Shown here one piece after another: positions 27,270 through 31,876 of a stretch of 31,876 nucleotides of DNA; position 1 is the first letter of the stretch, and every line of letters starts with the position of its first letter. The position numbers and the translations under genes are program-made. The notes under the pieces were generated by a model that worked only from the letters and a program-made list of their open reading frames with translations, made no database searches and was not told the DNA's origin. This DNA is from a virus: IMG/VR virus record IMGVR_UViG_3300021092_003951, positions 1-31,876 of that record; one strand, written 5' to 3'.

Positions 27270-27659
27270 CTATTCGTACTTTAAATTCATTCCTGAAATG
27301 TTGATGATTGAATCACGCTTTACTAGCTTGATTCCAAATCTTCTGCGAAGTGATTTTCTTTCTCTTTCGGTATATCCTCCCCAGATTCCCCATAATTCGT
27401 TTTGTAATCCGTACGCAAGACACTCCATTTGTGCGTGACACGAAAAGCAAATTCTTTTAGCTCTTGCGCTGTTCTCTTGTGAGCGTTTGTAAGTTTCTCT
27501 GGTTGCTTCTTCTTTTTCAAAATACGGGAACCACATGGAAACGTCATATCCCAAACAGGCCCCATTTCTTGGTGGAGCATCAACTGGTTTGGAAAGTTGA
27601 TTTGAGTCCAAATTTCTTGATATTCGCGCAGATAATTGTTGGTCTTGCTGTCTGTTCAT
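27270..27659 (-). CDS. whiB: WhiB-family iron-sulfur transcription regulator
   Basis: This is a 129-aa WhiB protein. Four cysteines, A-C-L-G and then I-C-F-S-C-H-A-Q-M-E-C (C-x2-C-x5-C), hold a 4Fe-4S cluster. The G-I-W-G-G turn and the basic tail (ERERKSLRRRFG) contact sigma factor and DNA. WhiB proteins act with the host primary sigma factor at selected promoters. Phage copies are known to modify host or late transcription. The family is restricted to Actinobacteria and their phages, which places the host. The ATG at 27659 has GGGAG 7 nt upstream; a TTG four codons earlier is less likely. It sits directly upstream of the primase. Confidence 0.94.
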   Translation of the reverse strand: MNRQQDQQLSARISRNLDSNQLSKPVDAPPRNGACLGYDVSMWFPYFEKEEATRETYKRSQENSARAKRICFSCHAQMECLAYGLQNELWGIWGGYTERERKSLRRRFGIKLVKRDSIINISGMNLKYE

Positions 27660-27687
27660 TTTGTCTCCCAAATGTGTGGGCGACAGA

Positions 27688-28113
27688 CTAGTTGTTTTTT
27701 GTAAGCTTGTCTACGTCAGTCGCGGAAAGATAAATGGTTGCGCTTCTAATAATTAGTTTTCCAGAAATGTATTCAGATATTACGTCAATTGCATCAAGCG
27801 GCACTCCAAATTTTGCGGCAAGTGCTGCTCTTGTTCTTTCTATTTTTAATTCGTCATCAAAAAAAGTATCATCATTTCCAACGACGAGTGGGGATACGCG
27901 TGAAAGTGCTCGAATTTCTTTTTTCATCGCCTCTTCCCTGAGGCAGCGAACACAGGCTATTTCGCTTGACGGCGCAATCCTTTTTCGAGTCTCTGAGTGC
28001 CCACAGGAAAGATGATGGATGTATTCAATTTTTCCCCACCCGCCGATTTTTTCGACGAGTTTTACTTTTCTTCTTGGGGATTGTCTTCTTTCGGTTGTCA
28101 CTGGGATGCCCAC
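27688..28113 (-). CDS. hypothetical protein with zinc-ribbon motif
   Basis: This 141-aa protein has H-H-L-S-C-G-H (about 33-39) and C-V-R-C (about 54-57), which together could bind zinc. A basic helix follows, then an acidic stretch (GNDDTFFDDELKIE) and a helix A-A-L-A-A-K-F-G-V. It resembles small actinophage proteins of unknown function. The spacing to WhiB is 28 bp, so they are probably cotranscribed. A nucleic-acid-binding role is an inference from the zinc motif and charge. Confidence 0.7.
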   Translation of the reverse strand: MGIPVTTERRQSPRRKVKLVEKIGGWGKIEYIHHLSCGHSETRKRIAPSSEIACVRCLREEAMKKEIRALSRVSPLVVGNDDTFFDDELKIERTRAALAAKFGVPLDAIDVISEYISGKLIIRSATIYLSATDVDKLTKNN

Positions 28114-28125
28114 AGCATCCGTGTG

Positions 28126-28386
28126 CTATCCGAGAAGTTTTTTAAAAAACTTCTTTAGCCAGCTACTCGATGAATACGAGCCAACATTTGTACTCGCCAC
28201 AACAGCGCCATTTGTGGATTTCTGTGAATCCCCCAACGCGCTGCGCAGGGACGCTGCGGAGTCGTTAATCGAAATTTTTGCTTCGGGTTTTTTTGTTGCT
28301 GACGACTTCTTTTTGGCGGCTGGTTTTTTTGCAGCAGTTTTTGAAGTTGTCGTCTTTTTTGGTGTTGATTTCTTATTTTCTGTCAT
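28126..28386 (-). CDS. lysine-rich H1-like protein with amphipathic C terminus
   Basis: This 86-aa protein has a first third made of K/A/T/P repeats (K-T-A-A-K-K-P-A-A-K-K-K) like a histone H1 tail. A serine-rich, low-complexity middle follows. The last ten residues (S-W-L-K-K-F-F-K-K-L-L-G) form a short amphipathic cationic helix, which could touch membrane or protein. It differs in sequence from the H1-like protein at 4438 and has no exact DNA repeats. It is the first gene of the minus-strand operon containing WhiB, divergent from the 28485 gene. Confidence 0.65.
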   Translation of the reverse strand: MTENKKSTPKKTTTSKTAAKKPAAKKKSSATKKPEAKISINDSAASLRSALGDSQKSTNGAVVASTNVGSYSSSSWLKKFFKKLLG

Positions 28387-28445
28387 GGTTCGACATTAGT
28401 GCATGTAACCGTTTGGTGGTGTAACAAAAATTTATTGAACATATC

Positions 28446-28478
28446 TTGACAATACATGATTTTTTATTGTTCTAGTAT
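28446..28478 (+). promoter_or_regulatory. candidate leaderless promoter of the 28485 gene
   Basis: TTGACA lies at 28446-28451 and TAGTAT at 28473-28478, six Ts before the ATG. There is no Shine-Dalgarno. The 21-bp spacing is longer than usual, so the -35 may be coincidental or weak. Confidence 0.35.
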
Positions 28479-28484
28479 TTTTTT

Positions 28485-29117
28485 ATGGATGAATATGTAA
28501 ATGATTTTGGGAAAATGGCTCTTGCCCTTACTTCAGCACAAATGGCAAAAGAGCAAGCTGTTGCCGACTATGGAATCGGCGAGGAAATAGCAACTCATTT
28601 TCTTGGTTGGCAAAGTGGAAGGCTCGCAATAATTTGTCAAATGAGAAATGACCTTTTTCGAGCAGATATACAGGAAAGATTCGTACAAAGTAACGATTTG
28701 TGTACAATTTTGAGAAGATACTGGTGGGTAACCTCACTCAGCATGGTAGCCGAGGGTTACTGTTCATTTGATAAAGCAAAGACCACCGGAGCAAATTTGG
28801 CTGATGCTTTTCTTGATAAAAATATGCCGGTTAGCGAATGCATAACGGTTAGCCATGCATCTGTGGATTCTGATGGCCACATAAATCCAACATCAATGGT
28901 GGCGGCCCCCTATTCTGTAAATGTCGGTAAGAAAATTGTTTGGGACTCTTTACTTGTATATCCAAGAAAACCAGAAAAAAATTTGAAGCAAACCAAATGG
29001 CCGATAATGCTTCAAAAAACGCTAAAAGAAGACCCCATATATGACATGAACGAAGCCCAACTCGAAAACGCCAGACAAGAAATAACACTGCTTGGCTTTA
29101 TTGTTCAAGAAATGTAA
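28485..29117 (+). CDS. hypothetical protein (210 aa)
   Basis: I do not recognise this protein. The N-terminal half is helical, with A-L-T-S-A-Q-M-A-K-E-Q-A-V-A-D-Y (about 15-30) and F-L-G-W-Q-S-G-R-L-A-I-I-C-Q-M-R (about 38-53), then R-R-Y-W-W-V-T-S-L-S-M-V-A-E-G-Y. The C-terminal half is more polar and ends in an acidic helix. There are no signal peptide, membrane segment or motif residues I can name. The ATG has no ribosome site and lies 6 nt after a TAGTAT hexamer, so the mRNA may be leaderless. It is followed by the 29140 gene after 22 bp. Confidence 0.8.
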   Translation: MDEYVNDFGKMALALTSAQMAKEQAVADYGIGEEIATHFLGWQSGRLAIICQMRNDLFRADIQERFVQSNDLCTILRRYWWVTSLSMVAEGYCSFDKAKTTGANLADAFLDKNMPVSECITVSHASVDSDGHINPTSMVAAPYSVNVGKKIVWDSLLVYPRKPEKNLKQTKWPIMLQKTLKEDPIYDMNEAQLENARQEITLLGFIVQEM

Positions 29118-29139
29118 ATTAAAAAGTGTAAAATGTATT

Positions 29140-29469
29140 ATGACACCATTTTATAATAGCCCTGCCTTTACTGGAAACAATTCCGAGCGCGAAGAAATCG
29201 ACGGAGTTCAACACTTAAGAGCGACAAGGGGTCCATGTCCTGTTTGTGGACACCCAACGGGGGATTGCAAGGGGGAAAGCGGTCCCCCAATAGCGATATG
29301 GGGTTATAATACAAATTCAAGTCTTGACGTAAATCAAACGTTTTTAATTGAAGAAGATTATTTTGAACAACGTGAAGTCGGTCCTAATCTTTTTATAAAA
29401 ATTCTTGTTTATCCAAAGGGTAAGCAAATACCGCTCCTTAAAGCGAAAGAATTGGGTTTCATTAATTAA
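29140..29469 (+). CDS. zinc-ribbon protein of an actinophage-type family
   Basis: This is a 109-aa protein. C-P-V-C-G-H-P-T-G-D-C (about 34-44) is a metal-binding knuckle seen, as I recall, in many small actinobacteriophage proteins of unknown function. The rest is beta-rich, with F-L-I-E-E-D-Y-F and I-L-V-Y-P-K-G. I start at ATG 29140 and not at the in-frame site 48 bp upstream, which lies inside the previous gene. TAAAAT lies 5 nt upstream with no ribosome site, which suggests leaderless translation or coupling. It precedes the reductase gene. Confidence 0.75.
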   Translation: MTPFYNSPAFTGNNSEREEIDGVQHLRATRGPCPVCGHPTGDCKGESGPPIAIWGYNTNSSLDVNQTFLIEEDYFEQREVGPNLFIKILVYPKGKQIPLLKAKELGFIN

Positions 29470-29558
29470 TTTTATTGATGCTGGACCATTTCAGTATTTG
29501 TTCTTGGGTTACACTCGTAGACCACGCAATCCCACCTCGTTAATTGTCAGGAGCAAAT

Positions 29559-31637
29559 ATGACATCTATTTTTTCATTTAGGCTCAGTGATGATTTTGTT
29601 TCCGGGTACAAAAACCAAGTACCACCTTTTGGCTATAGGGATGCGGCTGGAAATTCTGTTGGTGAAATAACTTTTCTTCGCACATACTCGAGATTAAAGG
29701 AAGATGGAACAAAAGAAACATGGGTGGATGTGTGCGAGCGAGTCATAAACGGCATGTACTCACTCCAGAAAGACCACGCGAAAATGAACCGCCTGCCTTG
29801 GAATGACGCCAAAGCACAGGCGTCGGCAAAAGAAGCATATGACAGGCTTTTCAATCTCAAATGGACTCCGCCGGGTCGCGGTCTGTGGGTGATGGGCACC
29901 CCACTTGTGAATCAGCAACGAAATTCCGCTGCGCTCCAGAATTGTGCGTTTGTTTCCACTCTGGAAATGACAAAACACAATCCCGCGAAACCATTTGTAT
30001 TTTTGATGGAGGCATCAATGCTTGGTGTTGGTGTTGGCTTTGATGACAAGGGTGCTGATAAAGATTTTATTATCTATGAACCACAAATTTCTACGGAAGT
30101 AACAGTTGTGGACGACAGTCGTGAGGGGTGGGTTGATTCTGTCGAAAAATTAATTAACGCATATTTGAAGCCAGAGCAATTCTCTCCGATTTTTGATTAT
30201 TCCCTGATTCGCCCTGCTGGGCAACCAATTAAAACGTTTGGTGGCACGGCTGCTGGTCCAGAACCACTAATTAAGCTTCATAACCACATAATTAATCTTT
30301 TTTCCGGCAGAAGCGGTGAAAAACTTACTCGAATTGATATTGCTGATATTGGAAATATGATTGGCGTTTGTGTCGTTTCTGGAAATGTGCGTCGCTCTGC
30401 GGAATTGCTTATTGGCAGAATCGATGATGAAGATTTTCTCAACCTTAAAAATGCAAAGCGCTTTCCAGACAGAAACTCATATGATGCGGAAAAACCTGGT
30501 TGGGCATGGATGTCAAACAATTCCGTCGAGGCAAAAGTCGGTTCTGATTTTTCAAAAATAATAGATGGGATTGTTCTCAATGGCGAACCCGGTGTCGTGT
30601 GGATGGATGTATCGCGTCAATATGGGCGATTAATTGACCCACCGAACAATAAAGACTGGAGAATTGCTGGCTACAACCCGTGCGCGGAACAAAGTCTTGA
30701 ATCATTTGAGTGCTGCACACTGGTGGAAACATACTTAAATCGACACGAGAATCTAGAAGATTTTAAACGAACTTTGAAATTTGCTTATCTTTATGCAAAA
30801 ACCGTAACCCTTCTTCCAACCCACTGGGAAGAAACAAATGCAATTATGCAAAGAAACAGAAGAATAGGAACTTCAGTTTCCGGAATAGCAAATTTTGCCG
30901 ACAACAATGGATGGACAAAACTCAGAGACTGGCTGAATTTGGGGTACGAAACGGTCAAAAATTATGATGAAACATACTCTGAATGGCTAGGCATCAGAAA
31001 ATCGATAAAAATGACAACAGTGAAACCCTCCGGCACTGTTTCAATTCTCGCCGGAGAGAGCCCTGGTGTGCACTGGGCCTCTGGTGGGAAATATTTCATG
31101 AGAGCAATAAGGTTTGCAAATAGTGACCCGATGCTAGAGCTTTTCAAAATGGCAAACTATCGTGTTGAGCCAGCATCAGAATCACCAACTACCACATCTG
31201 TCGTGTTTTTTCCCATAAAAACAGAAGCTCTTAGGGCGGAAAAAGAGGTTTCTGTTTTTGAAAAAGTTGCTCTTGCTGTTGTTACCCAGAGATATTGGTC
31301 GGACAACTCTGTGTCCGTCACTGTAACATTTGACCCAGAAAAAGAATCAGAACATATTCCAGCGATTCTTCATATGCACGACGGACAGCTAAAGACTGTT
31401 TCTTTCCTGCCCATGGGAAATCATGTTTATCCCCAGATGCCGTATACGCAGATATCCGAAGAGGAATACGAAGAGGCAAAGTCTAAGATTTTCCCAATTG
31501 ACCTGGCAGGAATATACGCAGGGCTTGCCGTAGACGCAATTGGCGAAGCGTATTGCACAACCGACTCGTGCGAGATTAAGCTGATAAGAGACAACACCAA
31601 GGAGAGTCTTATCGGCGTCGGTAGCTCAGCTGGATAG
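29559..31637 (+). CDS. nrdJ: adenosylcobalamin-dependent ribonucleoside-triphosphate reductase (class II)
   Basis: This is a 692-aa monomeric class II reductase converting NTPs to dNTPs with adenosylcobalamin. Key residues are in place: C129 (Q-N-C-A-F-V-S-T), the thiyl cysteine C375 with E377 (N-P-C-A-E), C386 (E-C-C-T-L-V-E), and the C-terminal shuttle pair C666/C671 (C-T-T-D-S-C). The 11-residue gap between C375 and C386 matches the Lactobacillus leichmannii enzyme. The ATG at 29559 has AGGAG 5 nt upstream; the frame extends to a TTG at 29544, which I reject. The last eight residues plus stop lie inside or at the edge of tRNA-Arg, giving a tail longer than usual after the cysteine pair. 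Confidence 0.95.
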   Translation: MTSIFSFRLSDDFVSGYKNQVPPFGYRDAAGNSVGEITFLRTYSRLKEDGTKETWVDVCERVINGMYSLQKDHAKMNRLPWNDAKAQASAKEAYDRLFNLKWTPPGRGLWVMGTPLVNQQRNSAALQNCAFVSTLEMTKHNPAKPFVFLMEASMLGVGVGFDDKGADKDFIIYEPQISTEVTVVDDSREGWVDSVEKLINAYLKPEQFSPIFDYSLIRPAGQPIKTFGGTAAGPEPLIKLHNHIINLFSGRSGEKLTRIDIADIGNMIGVCVVSGNVRRSAELLIGRIDDEDFLNLKNAKRFPDRNSYDAEKPGWAWMSNNSVEAKVGSDFSKIIDGIVLNGEPGVVWMDVSRQYGRLIDPPNNKDWRIAGYNPCAEQSLESFECCTLVETYLNRHENLEDFKRTLKFAYLYAKTVTLLPTHWEETNAIMQRNRRIGTSVSGIANFADNNGWTKLRDWLNLGYETVKNYDETYSEWLGIRKSIKMTTVKPSGTVSILAGESPGVHWASGGKYFMRAIRFANSDPMLELFKMANYRVEPASESPTTTSVVFFPIKTEALRAEKEVSVFEKVALAVVTQRYWSDNSVSVTVTFDPEKESEHIPAILHMHDGQLKTVSFLPMGNHVYPQMPYTQISEEEYEEAKSKIFPIDLAGIYAGLAVDAIGEAYCTTDSCEIKLIRDNTKESLIGVGSSAG

Positions 31638-31688
31638 AGCAACAGACTTCTAATCTGTTGGTCGGGGGTTCGAATCCCTCCCGACGCG
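31615..31688 (+). tRNA. tRNA-Arg (anticodon TCT), overlapping the reductase 3' end
   Basis: The cloverleaf has acceptor GCGTCGG/CCGACGC, anticodon stem ACAGA/TCTGT with loop CTTCTAA, and T arm GGGGG-TTCGAAT-CCCTC. CCA is encoded at 31689-31691. It reads AGA. Its first 23 nt (31615-31637), covering the acceptor strand and D arm, are also the last codons and the stop of nrdJ. Confidence 0.95.
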
Positions 31689-31700
31689 CCAAATGAAATC

Positions 31701-31771
31701 GCTCGGGTAGCTTAAGTTCAGAGCCCCTGATTGTATTGGGGAAGGTGTGGGCCCAAATCCCACCCCAAGCA
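31701..31771 (+). tRNA. degenerate tRNA-like sequence, possibly Thr (TGT)
   Basis: A cloverleaf can be drawn: acceptor GCTCGGG/CCCAAGC with one C-A mismatch, D stem GCTT/GAGC, anticodon stem CCCTG/TGGGG with loop ATTGTAT, and T stem GTGGG/CCCAC. The D loop lacks the usual GG, the T loop reads CCCAAAT in place of TTCAAAT, and CCA is absent. It lies between two good tRNAs. It may be a decayed tRNA or a tRNA mimic. Confidence 0.4.
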
Positions 31772-31775
31772 AGTA

Positions 31776-31850
31776 CGGGATGTAGCACAGCTTGGCTAGT
31801 GCGCCTGGTTTGGGACCAGGAGGTCGCAGGTTCAAATCCTGCCATCCCGA
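31776..31850 (+). tRNA. tRNA-Pro (anticodon TGG)
   Basis: The cloverleaf has acceptor CGGGATG/CATCCCG, an anticodon stem CCTGG/CCAGG with loop TTTGGGA, and T arm GCAGG-TTCAAAT-CCTGC. CCA is encoded at 31851-31853. The C1-G72 first pair is typical of bacterial tRNA-Pro. Confidence 0.96.
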
Positions 31851-31867
31851 CCAATTAGGATACATTT

Positions 31868-31876
31868 ATGCTCGAA
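31868..31876 (+). CDS. possible start of a further gene, cut by the window edge
   Basis: An ATG at 31868 follows tRNA-Pro by 14 nt with a weak TTAGGA upstream. Only three codons are inside the window, so nothing can be said about the product. Confidence 0.2.

Noticed and set aside
31609-31865. Antisense ORFs across the tRNA-Arg to tRNA-Pro cluster
   Set aside because: They are reverse-strand readings of tRNA genes, which often give open frames with typical strings such as FEPPTNR.

Overview
The window looks like part of a tailed-phage genome, or a closely related phage-derived contig, whose host is probably a low-GC actinobacterium. The strongest host clue is a WhiB-type iron-sulfur regulator at 27270-27659 on the minus strand; this family is confined to Actinobacteria and their phages. 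Several -10-like hexamers of the TAnnnT type sit 5-8 nt before start codons that lack a Shine-Dalgarno, which fits actinobacterial leaderless transcription. The DNA is AT-rich by eye, as expected for phages of freshwater Nanopelagicales-like hosts, but that placement is inference. No capsid, tail, portal or large-terminase gene is recognisable, so this is a replication, nucleotide-metabolism and accessory segment.

Layout. 1-2992 (minus): tRNA-Lys, a zinc-ribbon protein, a SNF2-family helicase and small genes including a 42-aa membrane peptide. 2982-4120 (minus): a 63-aa protein and a 304-aa protein of unknown role. 4121-4437 is a gene-free divergent region holding inverted repeats and a possible three-way-junction leader RNA. 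4438-4875 (plus): a lysine/alanine-rich histone-H1-like protein and an 82-aa actinophage-type protein. 4881-7780 (minus): small zinc and membrane proteins, tRNA-Met, tRNA-Ile(TAT), thioredoxin, a possible nuclease, a secreted or anchored lytic transglycosylase and an acidic protein. 7824-8822 (plus): SSB, a small basic protein and tRNA-Val. 8837-28386 (minus): small genes, then one 14-kb gene for a 4668-aa protein, then a ribbon-helix-helix protein, a terminase-small-subunit-like HTH protein, a primase/helicase, WhiB, a zinc-ribbon protein and a second H1-like protein. 28485-31876 (plus): two hypotheticals, a class II ribonucleotide reductase whose 3' end runs into tRNA-Arg, a degenerate tRNA-like sequence, tRNA-Pro and the start of another gene.

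The centrepiece is the 4668-aa protein (10490-24496). It strings together a DnaQ-like 3'-5' exonuclease, three HExxH metallopeptidase-like domains, one canonical R-S-E ADP-ribosyltransferase and a degenerate duplicate of that domain. These lie between about ten copies of a short motif, roughly [E/D/N]-R-[L/I]-S-S-G. The copies use different synonymous codons, and domain edges tend to fall at them, so the motif looks like a selected protein-level signal such as a processing or linker site. I infer a polyprotein of enzymatic modules, perhaps packaged and ejected with the DNA. That idea is untested.

The other genes form a coherent phage DNA-metabolism set: primase/helicase, SSB and SNF2 helicase for replication and repair; adenosylcobalamin-dependent ribonucleotide reductase with a phage thioredoxin as a plausible electron donor; and tRNAs for Lys, Met, Ile(AUA), Val, Arg(AGA) and Pro that suit an AT-rich genome.
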